The position numbers and the translations under genes were made by a program. From assembly GCF_008635795.1 (NCBI RefSeq), contig NZ_VWRQ01000022.1, positions 62,001-126,000 on the forward strand: a stretch of 64,000 nt of DNA. The letters run 5' to 3'. This stretch comes from Paenibacillus tepidiphilus (GTDB taxonomy: Bacteria; Bacillota; Bacilli; Paenibacillales; Paenibacillaceae). Shown here one piece after another: positions 15,499 through 23,818 of the stretch; positions within the stretch are counted from its first letter, which is position 1; every line of letters begins with the position of its first letter. Under the pieces are notes generated by a model, which was not told the DNA's origin, did no database searches, and saw nothing but the letters and a program-made list of their open reading frames with translations.

Positions 15499-17979
15499 TT
15501 ATAGTATGACTTCCACTTTCACCGAGGAACGCCCCGGATAAGCCGGCAGTACATGGCCCTCCAGCGGCTCGCCGTCGACGGTGATTTGCTTGACGCCTTT
15601 GCAGACCCCGCTCTCATTTCTGACTGTTATATCGTAGAGACAGCCGCGGAAGCGGCGTTTGACCGTAAAGCCTTCCCAGTCGGAAGGAATGCACGGATCA
15701 ATGGATAACCCCTCAAGGACCGGCTTTACACCCAGAATATACTGCGTCACGGCCACGTACATCCAGGCGGCGGTGCCTGTCAGCCAGGAGACGTTGGCCA
15801 GGCCGAATTTGTCGGATTCCGGCCCGAACAGATTGGAGGCATAGACATACGGCTCCGCCTTGTACCGCCATAAGCCCGCTTTGTCCATGGCTACATTCGG
15901 CAGCAGCTGTCGGTAATACTTATAGGCCTGATCGCCCCGGCCCAGCAGGCATTCGGCAATGATCGCCCAGGTGTTGGCATGGCAGAAGACTGCGCCGTTC
16001 TCGCCCGTTCCCTTGTTGTAATTGGTCAGCGGATCTGCCGGATCGGGGAAGGTGGTGATGGACGGGTGGATTTTTTTGATGCCCAGCTCGGTATCCAGCA
16101 GCTCGCGGACGCTATCCATCGCCTGAAGCCCCTTCTCCGAATCGGCCATGCCGGACAGGGTGGCCCAGGTCTGGGCATTGAGCCAGATTTTGGCCTCGTC
16201 ATGCTCGTCGCTGCCCAGGAACCGGCCGTCGTCCATAATGGCGCGGCGGAACCAGCGGCCGTCCCAGCCGGTGCTGTTCACCAGCTGCCGCTGCGCTTCA
16301 TACATCGCCTCAAATTGTGCGATATCCTCGGGGTGACCCGCTGCTGCTGCGAGATCGATCATCTTCAGCAGCACTGTGCCGAGCTGCATCGCCGTCCAGA
16401 TACTTTCTCCCCTCCCCTCGCGGCAGACGCGGAACAGCTGGTCGTTCCAGTCCGAGCGCAGCATCAGCGGGAAGCCGTTCGGCCCCAGCTTGGAGGCGGT
16501 AAAGTCAATTGCAGCCTTCAGATGCTCATATACCGGGCCTTCGCCGCCGTCGTAATAAGGTACGGACGCATGCAGGAATGCGGCGTCGCCGGTCTCGGCC
16601 AGCAGATCCCAGGCCGCCAGAGCGGTCCACAGATGGTCATCGGAATGCACACTTGTCACCGGGTCCCAGCCTTCGTTCGGGAAGAAATAATGGTTCACAT
16701 GGCCGTCCCTGTACTGTTGGCCGAGCAGCAATATCATTTTGCTGAGGGCAAGCTCAGGATCAAAGGGCACCACCGCCAAAATATCCTGCGACGTATCCCG
16801 GTAGCCGACGCCCCGGAATGTGCCGGTCGCATAAAACGAAATATTCCGCGAGAACAGGAAATTGCGGTGCGCCTGATAAGGATTCCAGATGTTAACCATC
16901 CGCTCCGCATCCTTATCCGGCAGTACACTCTCCCAGGAGCCCAGATACTGCTCCCAATTCTCCTTCAGCGCTCCAAAGGAACGTTCGACAAAACCGGCTT
17001 CCCGGGAATGGGCGATAGCTTCCAGAACGCCGGCTTCATCCGGAGCCGTTCCCAGAAAAACATTGATGCTCCGGCTCTCGCCCGGCTGCAGCACCAAAGT
17101 GAATTGCAGCGCACCGCACGGATCGCCGCCCAGCAGCGTTGACCCGGTACAGCCGCCGTGCTCGATGGCCGCCGGATTAGCTTCACTGCGGTAGCTGCCG
17201 ATGAACTCCTCACGGTCGCCGTCATAACCGGCCAGCGGTGTATCGGCAGCCAGATAGACCAGCGGGGTCTCCTCAGGCTTCGGCTGATTCTCGACCCCGT
17301 ATTTATACACCAGCGCCTCGGCAGGATGATACTGCACCGACACCTGATGCTTGTTGTAGCACTGCCACTGCAGCTCGCGCATAAATTCCATCATGCCGAA
17401 TTCGGCATAGGCGTACACATTGAGTTCTTTTGGCACAGTGCCTTCGTTGGTTAAGGTTAAATTCCAGATCAGCGAGTTCTCGTAAGGGCCGACAAAATAC
17501 AGGGTCTTTGCAGAAACTCCGTCCCGCTTGGCTGTAAAACGGGTGTAGCCGAGACCATGCGCGCTCTTCCATTCCTCCGGCTTCGCCAGGGCAGGCTCGT
17601 TCGTCGGACACCAGTATTCGCCCGTCTTGCGGTCCTGAAGATAGATGTAAGGACCGGAGCGGTCCATCGGCAAATGAAAGAAACGATAGCGGGTAATGCG
17701 CCAGATTTGCGGTGACTTATAAAAAGCGACTCCGCCGCCCGCATGCGACAGCATCGTATGAAAGGTTCCGTTCGACAGATAATTCATCCACGGGGTCGGC
17801 ATGTCGTGGCGGTTGAATTCCACTTCTTTGGCTTCATCGTGAAAAACATAATAATCCTCCGGATTGCTGCTGTTCGGTCGGACGCCTGTTGAAGAAGCTG
17901 CTGCTGCAGCACCGGTCCCTGTCTCCCGCCCGGGATGGTCCGTAGGCTTCAAGCGATTTGCTTGCTCGTTTGTGTTCAT
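15499..17979 (-). CDS. GH94-type glycoside phosphorylase
   Basis: An 826-residue protein without signal peptide, so cytoplasmic. It has the GH94 plan: N-terminal beta-sandwich (from about residue 45, DYYVFHDEAKEVEFNRHDMP), then an (alpha/alpha)6 barrel. Barrel landmarks are TFRGVGYRDTSQDI, HYFFPNEGWDPVTSVHSDDH and LRSDWND near residue 510, where the catalytic acid Asp of cellobiose-type phosphorylases sits. The C-terminus ends in GLSIDPCIPSDW. These enzymes split a beta-linked disaccharide with phosphate to give a sugar 1-phosphate. The first 40 residues are a low-complexity tail. It follows the GH2 gene by 103 bases with AGGAG before ATG, so the two probably act in one intracellular pathway. 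The exact disaccharide is not predictable. Confidence 0.88.
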   Translation of the reverse strand: MNTNEQANRLKPTDHPGRETGTGAAAAASSTGVRPNSSNPEDYYVFHDEAKEVEFNRHDMPTPWMNYLSNGTFHTMLSHAGGGVAFYKSPQIWRITRYRFFHLPMDRSGPYIYLQDRKTGEYWCPTNEPALAKPEEWKSAHGLGYTRFTAKRDGVSAKTLYFVGPYENSLIWNLTLTNEGTVPKELNVYAYAEFGMMEFMRELQWQCYNKHQVSVQYHPAEALVYKYGVENQPKPEETPLVYLAADTPLAGYDGDREEFIGSYRSEANPAAIEHGGCTGSTLLGGDPCGALQFTLVLQPGESRSINVFLGTAPDEAGVLEAIAHSREAGFVERSFGALKENWEQYLGSWESVLPDKDAERMVNIWNPYQAHRNFLFSRNISFYATGTFRGVGYRDTSQDILAVVPFDPELALSKMILLLGQQYRDGHVNHYFFPNEGWDPVTSVHSDDHLWTALAAWDLLAETGDAAFLHASVPYYDGGEGPVYEHLKAAIDFTASKLGPNGFPLMLRSDWNDQLFRVCREGRGESIWTAMQLGTVLLKMIDLAAAAGHPEDIAQFEAMYEAQRQLVNSTGWDGRWFRRAIMDDGRFLGSDEHDEAKIWLNAQTWATLSGMADSEKGLQAMDSVRELLDTELGIKKIHPSITTFPDPADPLTNYNKGTGENGAVFCHANTWAIIAECLLGRGDQAYKYYRQLLPNVAMDKAGLWRYKAEPYVYASNLFGPESDKFGLANVSWLTGTAAWMYVAVTQYILGVKPVLEGLSIDPCIPSDWEGFTVKRRFRGCLYDITVRNESGVCKGVKQITVDGEPLEGHVLPAYPGRSSVKVEVIL

Positions 17980-18082
17980 GGTTATCAGCTCCTTTATGTT
18001 TGTCTAATGGGCATCAGGTCCGCAGCCGCAGGTATGCCGGCTATCCAGTGGCTGTTGCCGCCGCTGCGTTCCAGTCCGCCGT

Positions 18083-21000
18083 TTATTTGGGCTCGACCTC
18101 ATCCAGGGTCAAGGAATATTCCAGGTCCTTCATATAGGCACCGTTCTCATGCAAAAAGGTCAGGCCGAACGTAATGTCTCCCCCGCTTCCGCGCAGAACC
18201 GCGATCAACCGGTTGAGTCCGCTCCGCAGCAGCAGCTCCTGCTCAGGCTCAGGAACCCGCTCCCCGTTCAGAACAATTTCGTACTCTGCGTCCGTCTGAA
18301 TGCGCAGACGCCCACGGCGCTGCAGGGGCACGCCTTGTCCGCCGCCAGGCACCTGTACGAAGCAGCTCACAAACCACGGGGCCGTGCCGGCATCCGCGAT
18401 CCGCATTGTGCCGCTTTCAGGGCGGCGCTCTTTCTTCTGCATCCAGCCATATAGTCCTTCACCCAGATTATTCAGCGAGAATTCGGGGTCCATATAATAC
18501 GCCTTCATCGCCTCGTAATCGACATACGGCGGGCAGGGCAGCGCCATCGCCATCTCCAGCGCCCATTCGGCGTCTCCTTTGACACTGTCCAGCAGCCCGT
18601 CATCGAAGGACGCCCCCAGGTTGCCCAGCAGACGGGTATACAGACGCAGCGCCTTGTCGCTGCCCGGGTCCGTCCGGAGCTGCGAGCAAATAACGGTTCC
18701 GGCTCCCAGCTTCAGCTCAGCCAAAAATGTCCCGGACGGCCTTGCCTTGGTCCGGTTCAGTTCCACCAGCGCGAGACGGCTGTACTCCGCCGTGTAGTTA
18801 TTGACGAAAAAGTCCTTCCAGGCCGTCCCCTCCACGCTGGTGCATAACGCTGCAGCTTCCGGCACCTCCAGGCTGTGGTCCGCCAGCACATGGTTCACGA
18901 CCTCCCGCGGCGAGAGGAAGACCTTGTCGAAGCCAAACAGGTCGACCGGACTCACGCCGCGGACCGCGGCGGCGCTGTAATCCGCCGCCAGATGATACGT
19001 CTCGTGCGGCATGACGCGCACGGGACGGCCCAGCAGGCGCGCGAGCGCCGCCTGCTGCTCTTCCCCCGCCGGCAGGACGAGCACGCGTCCGCCGGCCTCG
19101 GCATGGCGCCGGGCGGCGTCGGCCGCCCCCGGCGCCGCCAGCAGGCAGGCTTCGGCCACCAGCAGGCCGAAGTCCTGCCCGGGCTGCGCCGGGGCTGTGC
19201 CCGGCGCAGGGGCCCCGCCGCGCGCGGCATCGCGCAGCGCGGGCACCCGTGCCTGCGCGGCTTCGCCCCGCGCAGGCACATCCGCGTGCGCCGCTTCGCC
19301 CGGCGCAGCTGCAACTGCCGGCGCTGGAAGCTCCAGCGCCGTGTACCGCAGCCGCAGCGCGTCGAGGAACGCTGCGGCCTCCCCGCCGGGGCGCACCAGT
19401 GCGGCCACCGGTGCGCGTTCCGCTGCGGCGGCTTTGCCCGCGCCGCCGGCGTAGGCCAGCAGGTTGCGCAGTAACAGGCAGGCCTGCGGCACCTGCCGCA
19501 GATTGGCCATCAGCTCCAGCTGGCAGGCGACGAACCTGCCGGAGCCGCTGCGGTATTCGAGCAGCGGTGACCACAGATCGCCGCCGTCGCCGAAATCGCC
19601 GGCGCTGCATTCCAGCAGCAGGGTGAAGTCGCCTGTTACCGGCTTCTCGAAGGCCGCGTGTATGAATGGCAGCGGCCCTTCCTCGCGGAGCTCCGCATGC
19701 CAGAACATCAGGTCCTCGTCGCCGAGCCCTGCCAGCACAGGGTGACTGTAGTCGCCGCCGTGCGCACGAAAGAAGGAGCGGCGCGAGAGCCGCAGCCTGC
19801 CGAGCGACAGCCCGGTCTGCTCCAGCAGCAGAAGCTGCCCTCCCCTGGCGGCAAAAGCCTTAAGCCCGGCTTCCAGCCCCCCGTCCGGATCATCCAGCCT
19901 GCTGCCAACGACCAGGAGATACCGGCCCGGCAGCTTCCCAAGCTCTTCTTGCCCGATCCGCTCACAGCCGGGAAGGAAGCTGCGGAGCATCTCATAGTCC
20001 GCGTCTCCGCCCAAATAGGCAGCCGGACGTTCCACGGTCACAGGCTGGCATAGCAGCTCTGCGGACACCAGCCGGTATTCCGCGTGCAGCTTGTGCACCT
20101 GCTCTCCGGCGTGGAACAGGGCAGCGGTCAGCACCGCCCGATCCTGACCCTCCACAGCCGGGCGGGGTGTCCATTCAAAGGAAATCGTCTTTCGTTCTGC
20201 AGGCTCCTGCCAGAAGGCAAAGCTCTGCTCATGGATGACCCGCCGCCCTTGGCGGATTACGCACTCTACGCGGACCTCTTGGGCTCGAAGCGTGTCGTTG
20301 TATACGTCAAAGCTCCTGGACACCGGTGCATCGTCATAGAAGCAGCGGTTGTATTCGGCGGCAATGATGGTCGCCGGCTTGAAAGCCTCCGCCATCACCT
20401 CAAATGCCGGATTAGGCATATAGGCCGGATACTCTTCCGGCAATAAGCCGTTGTTAATCGTAAGCGAATAGGCCGGAACCATCCTCTGCTTCACGCCGGG
20501 CAGGCTTGGTTCACGAGGCGGCTGCACGACATCCTCCTGTGGCATAGCACGCATGAAATAATGGGCGAAATTAAACGTCGATATACCGGAGACTTCCTGA
20601 CGCCGGGCATATTCAATGAACAGCCGCTCCTTCTGCGCCAGGCCTAAAGCGCTCTCATCTGTGCCCCGGTAAGCGCCAAGTCCGACATACATGCTGCTGT
20701 TCTGCGGGCAGATATACCACCAGCCGCCATGCTCGCCGAAGGTTAAGGGAACGCTGCGATCCCATTGGTCAATAATGCCGTCGATATTGTAGTGCCGGCT
20801 CTCCACTTCGGTGTACGCCTTCGGCAGCAGCCGGTTATCTCCCTCGGCAATGATCGGCCGCGTAGGGTCCAGACTGCGGACAGCGTCCATAAAGCCGGGG
20901 ATATGCTGCTTGAAGCCGTCGCGGCCGTCCACCCAGCGCATTTCGTTTTGTACACTCCAGAGAATGACGGAAGGATGATTCTTGTCACGCCGGACCAGCC

Positions 21001-22315
21001 GCTGAACATGCCGGAGACAATTGTCAATATAAGCGGGATGGTCCGCCTGCATCGACTTGCCCGAGCCGTAAATCGCCGTTTCGTCGACGATCAGCATCCC
21101 CTCTTCGTCGGCAATGCGCACATACTCCTCCGGGTACGGCTCCGCATGCAGCCGGATGCTGTTGACCCCGACGGTACGGCACATCCGGTACCAGTTACGG
21201 ATATATGCTTCCGTCTGCTGCGCTCCGCCCTGGAAATGCCAGGAATCGCCGCGCAGATTTACCGGGATGCCGTTCAGTATGAAGCGCGGCCCCTCGCACC
21301 AAATCTCACGGAAGCCGAACACCTCCACCCGCCGGTCAATCATTTCGCCGTCCTCCAGTAAAACCAGCTCGGCTTCGTAGAGAAACGGCGAATCGGGAGC
21401 CCACAGGCTTGCATCACTCCAGTCCAAGCGGAAAGCCGCACGAAACACAGCACCATCCTGCACATTCTCGCATAGCCGGAGTACTCCCGGTGCATCGGCA
21501 GCTTCTATAGCCTCGGCTGTGGCGGACATTACAACCCCGTCTCCATAATCTGCCGGAAGCGGAACCGCGCTAATAAGCTCACCACTCCCTGGTCTGCTGC
21601 CGGAGTCTACCTGCACCCCTCTTTCCCGGATCTTCAGCTCTGCCCGCAGCGTTCCCCGGTTGCTGATTATGGCTTTCCCCCCGATAAGCGCATCCACTTC
21701 CAGCCGTCCCTGACGGACAGAAGTCCGGATAGTTATGTCTTCAATCGACAGCATCGGATAGCTTTCGAGGTACACATCCTGCCAAATTCCCCGGGAAATA
21801 TTGCCGAACCAGGAGCCCATTAATCCGGTGATTTTCTGCTGGCCGGAGGGAATGGTTACCTTGTCGAAATTGGCACACAGTACATGCAGGTGATGTTCAC
21901 GTCCTGGCTCCACCAGCGAAGTTATGTCCAGCCTAAGCGGCAAATAGCCGTCCTCCCACACTGCAAGCTCCTGCCGGTCCAGGAAAATAACCGCTTTTTG
22001 CATAATGCCGTCCAGCCGCAGCACCACCCGTTGACCGGACATGCTCGTTGGAACATGGAAGATGCGGTGCAGCACACCGGCTTCGGCATCGTCCCATTCC
22101 CGGGGGTACCCGTAAATATCCATCGGGGCATACTCATGCTCCGGGATAATCCCGAACCTTCTCCCGCCCGCCTGCGGATAGCTCCGCCGCCAGCTGGAGG
22201 GCACCTCTACCTTGCGCGCTTCATAGACAATATGTTCCGGCAATCTGCGGCATTGCGGCTGATCGTACAGGGGCATGAAATCCCATTCCCCGTTCAGGCA
22301 TACTAATTCACGCAT
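18083..22315 (-). CDS. Large GH2-family glycoside hydrolase (beta-galactosidase/glucuronidase type)
   Basis: A 1410-residue protein without signal peptide. The N-terminal half is a standard GH2 enzyme: sugar-binding jelly roll (residues 1-190, starting MRELVCLNGEWDFMPLYDQ), an immunoglobulin-like domain, then the TIM barrel with GVNSIRLHAEPYPEEYV, the acid/base Glu in SVQNEM (near 456) and the nucleophile Glu in TFGEHGGWW (near 527). The C-terminal 700 residues include a ThuA/trimerisation-like segment and a very Ala/Pro/Gly-rich stretch (about residues 950-1090, DNA 19050-19480), and then a further beta domain. The frame opens at 22399, but the ATG at 22315, preceded by GGGAG and overlapping the upstream stop, is chosen. 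Unusually long for GH2; substrate unknown. Confidence 0.88.
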   Translation of the reverse strand: MRELVCLNGEWDFMPLYDQPQCRRLPEHIVYEARKVEVPSSWRRSYPQAGGRRFGIIPEHEYAPMDIYGYPREWDDAEAGVLHRIFHVPTSMSGQRVVLRLDGIMQKAVIFLDRQELAVWEDGYLPLRLDITSLVEPGREHHLHVLCANFDKVTIPSGQQKITGLMGSWFGNISRGIWQDVYLESYPMLSIEDITIRTSVRQGRLEVDALIGGKAIISNRGTLRAELKIRERGVQVDSGSRPGSGELISAVPLPADYGDGVVMSATAEAIEAADAPGVLRLCENVQDGAVFRAAFRLDWSDASLWAPDSPFLYEAELVLLEDGEMIDRRVEVFGFREIWCEGPRFILNGIPVNLRGDSWHFQGGAQQTEAYIRNWYRMCRTVGVNSIRLHAEPYPEEYVRIADEEGMLIVDETAIYGSGKSMQADHPAYIDNCLRHVQRLVRRDKNHPSVILWSVQNEMRWVDGRDGFKQHIPGFMDAVRSLDPTRPIIAEGDNRLLPKAYTEVESRHYNIDGIIDQWDRSVPLTFGEHGGWWYICPQNSSMYVGLGAYRGTDESALGLAQKERLFIEYARRQEVSGISTFNFAHYFMRAMPQEDVVQPPREPSLPGVKQRMVPAYSLTINNGLLPEEYPAYMPNPAFEVMAEAFKPATIIAAEYNRCFYDDAPVSRSFDVYNDTLRAQEVRVECVIRQGRRVIHEQSFAFWQEPAERKTISFEWTPRPAVEGQDRAVLTAALFHAGEQVHKLHAEYRLVSAELLCQPVTVERPAAYLGGDADYEMLRSFLPGCERIGQEELGKLPGRYLLVVGSRLDDPDGGLEAGLKAFAARGGQLLLLEQTGLSLGRLRLSRRSFFRAHGGDYSHPVLAGLGDEDLMFWHAELREEGPLPFIHAAFEKPVTGDFTLLLECSAGDFGDGGDLWSPLLEYRSGSGRFVACQLELMANLRQVPQACLLLRNLLAYAGGAGKAAAAERAPVAALVRPGGEAAAFLDALRLRYTALELPAPAVAAAPGEAAHADVPARGEAAQARVPALRDAARGGAPAPGTAPAQPGQDFGLLVAEACLLAAPGAADAARRHAEAGGRVLVLPAGEEQQAALARLLGRPVRVMPHETYHLAADYSAAAVRGVSPVDLFGFDKVFLSPREVVNHVLADHSLEVPEAAALCTSVEGTAWKDFFVNNYTAEYSRLALVELNRTKARPSGTFLAELKLGAGTVICSQLRTDPGSDKALRLYTRLLGNLGASFDDGLLDSVKGDAEWALEMAMALPCPPYVDYEAMKAYYMDPEFSLNNLGEGLYGWMQKKERRPESGTMRIADAGTAPWFVSCFVQVPGGGQGVPLQRRGRLRIQTDAEYEIVLNGERVPEPEQELLLRSGLNRLIAVLRGSGGDITFGLTFLHENGAYMKDLEYSLTLDEVEPK

Positions 22316-22985
22316 GTTCTGCTCCCATCCTCCCGGCATCGGACCGCACCTCCAGCACCAGCTCCAGCCGCCGCCAGATCTCCTGCCCGGCAGGCGCATC
22401 CGTCCATTTTATAAAATGCGGGTCCATCACTTCTCCCCAATTATCCGGGCGCAGCGAAGTGTTCAGCTTCCCCGCATACGGAGCGGTCTCACGCACGGTC
22501 GGCTGCTCTGCATAGAAGAAGAGCATATTCTCGTGCAGTCCGATAATCCCGTATTTATCGCCGTCGCCCGGCCGTTCTTCCTGATACTGATAGTGATAGT
22601 AGATATAGCTGGAGATTTCCTCCGGCTTCAGCAGCGCAATCCTTCCATACGGCTCACGCTCCGGATTCCGGCGCTCCCAGTGCTGCCGCGAAACCGGATA
22701 CTGATAATGAAAAATATCCGTCATCGGCGCCCAGTGCCGCCCCCTCCATCCCCCCGGCCATGCTGCCAGGTACTCTTTTGCACTAACCAGCAAATCCTCC
22801 GGCTCCACCTGTTCTCCCAAACATTCATAGTAAAGAAACAGGCTGGTCTCCCAGCTAAAAAGACTCAACTGATCTACGGCAAGCCGGTTCATCCGCGCTC
22901 TCAGCCCATCCTCTAATACGTTCAGCCAAGCCGGGTCATTCACTTGACCTTCCTGATGTTCCGCACGATATAAACAGCGTCTCAT
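22308..22985 (-). CDS. Conserved-looking hypothetical protein in the GH2 operon
   Basis: A 225-residue soluble protein rich in aromatic residues (Trp, Tyr, Phe), for example LSLFSWETSLFLYYECLG and SSYIYYHYQYQEE. No signal peptide or membrane segment, and I do not recognise a family. It starts at an ATG with GGAGGTGCAGC and overlaps the GH2 start by 8 bases, so it is the first gene of the three-gene GH operon and coupled to GH2. The phrase EVMDPHFIKWTDAPAG near the C-terminus and the coupling suggest a role with the same sugar substrate, but this is inference. Confidence 0.7.
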   Translation of the reverse strand: MRRCLYRAEHQEGQVNDPAWLNVLEDGLRARMNRLAVDQLSLFSWETSLFLYYECLGEQVEPEDLLVSAKEYLAAWPGGWRGRHWAPMTDIFHYQYPVSRQHWERRNPEREPYGRIALLKPEEISSYIYYHYQYQEERPGDGDKYGIIGLHENMLFFYAEQPTVRETAPYAGKLNTSLRPDNWGEVMDPHFIKWTDAPAGQEIWRRLELVLEVRSDAGRMGAEHA

Positions 22986-23387
22986 GCTGCACCTCCGGCA
23001 CTTGATTTCCTCTCCATGTTACCGGATTCACTCCGGTTTTGCCTTGACGATGGGGACCATGTTTAGCACGAAAACGACATCTGCAAAACCATTTTTTATC
23101 AACTGTAGAAATTGATTTTAAGATTCATCCGTTCAGGCCGGGAAGTAAATTCATCGTAATTTTGGAGCTCTGGCCATTGCCTGCCTATTCCACTCTCTGG
23201 ATTACTAGCGCTGATTGCGGCTGAATCCATCGGTAGACTGGCCTGTTTGGTTTTGGCAAAAAAAAATTACCTATTTCACCTGTATGGAGACGATCACTCA
23301 CCCAATTGGATACCGCCACAGATAATGGAAACAGGCTAACGTGATAACTATGGGCAACACTTTAGACGCTTACCATTGTACCGGCCC

Positions 23388-23595
23388 ATTGTGGTCGGTT
23401 TTTCATACACATTCGGCCCGTTTGCCCATGTACCAGCCGATTGTGGTTTGTTTTTCATACGCATCTGGCCCGTTTGCCCGTGCACCAATCGATTGTGGTC
23501 GGTTTTTCATACACATTCTGCCCATTCCCCCATGCTGTGGCGCATTGTGGTCGGTTTTTCGTACACACTTGGCCTTTTCACTGTGTTTCCTGACT
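23388..23595. repeat. Four imperfect tandem repeats with a 52-bp period
   Basis: Copies begin at 23388, 23440, 23492 and 23544, each with ATTGTGGT, then GTTTTTC and (A/G)TAC(A/G)CA. Copies 1 and 2 also share GGCCCGTTTGCCC; copy 4 decays after about 30 bases, and a partial copy precedes the array from about 23362. The period is not a multiple of three and the short frames across it are not convincing genes. The rest of the 833-base gap (22986-23818) shows only the terminator at 23727-23757 and nothing else I can support. Confidence 0.8.
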
Positions 23596-23726
23596 GTATG
23601 CGGCTTCGTAGGCGGTGTTAAGGAACGAATTAGAAATAAACACATGGTTCTTGGGTTATGAAAAATTAGTGTGCGAAAATTGACTTATTGTCTGGAGTGG
23701 GACGCCCTCCAAGAACCTGCTCTTCT

Positions 23727-23757
23727 GAAAAAAGCTCCCCCCCGTGCGGGGAGGAGC
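23727..23757 (-). terminator. Terminator of the beta-helix protein gene
   Basis: On the minus strand a GC-rich stem (GCTCCTCCCC pairing with GGGGGGAGC) with a short loop is followed by TTTTTT (plus-strand A run at 23727-23733). Confidence 0.85.
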
Positions 23758-23818
23758 CCGGCTATCAGCCCGATAATCGACTCGATAATGCCACACCTGC
23801 TGTCCTGACTGGTATAAG

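Noticed and set aside
23388..23595. CRISPR array
   Set aside because: The units are imperfect over their whole length with no constant repeat plus unique spacer pattern, and no cas genes are present.
23403..23645. Short minus-strand frame across the 52-bp repeats
   Set aside because: The period is not a multiple of three, so the repeats are read in different frames; no ribosome site. Treated as non-coding repeat.
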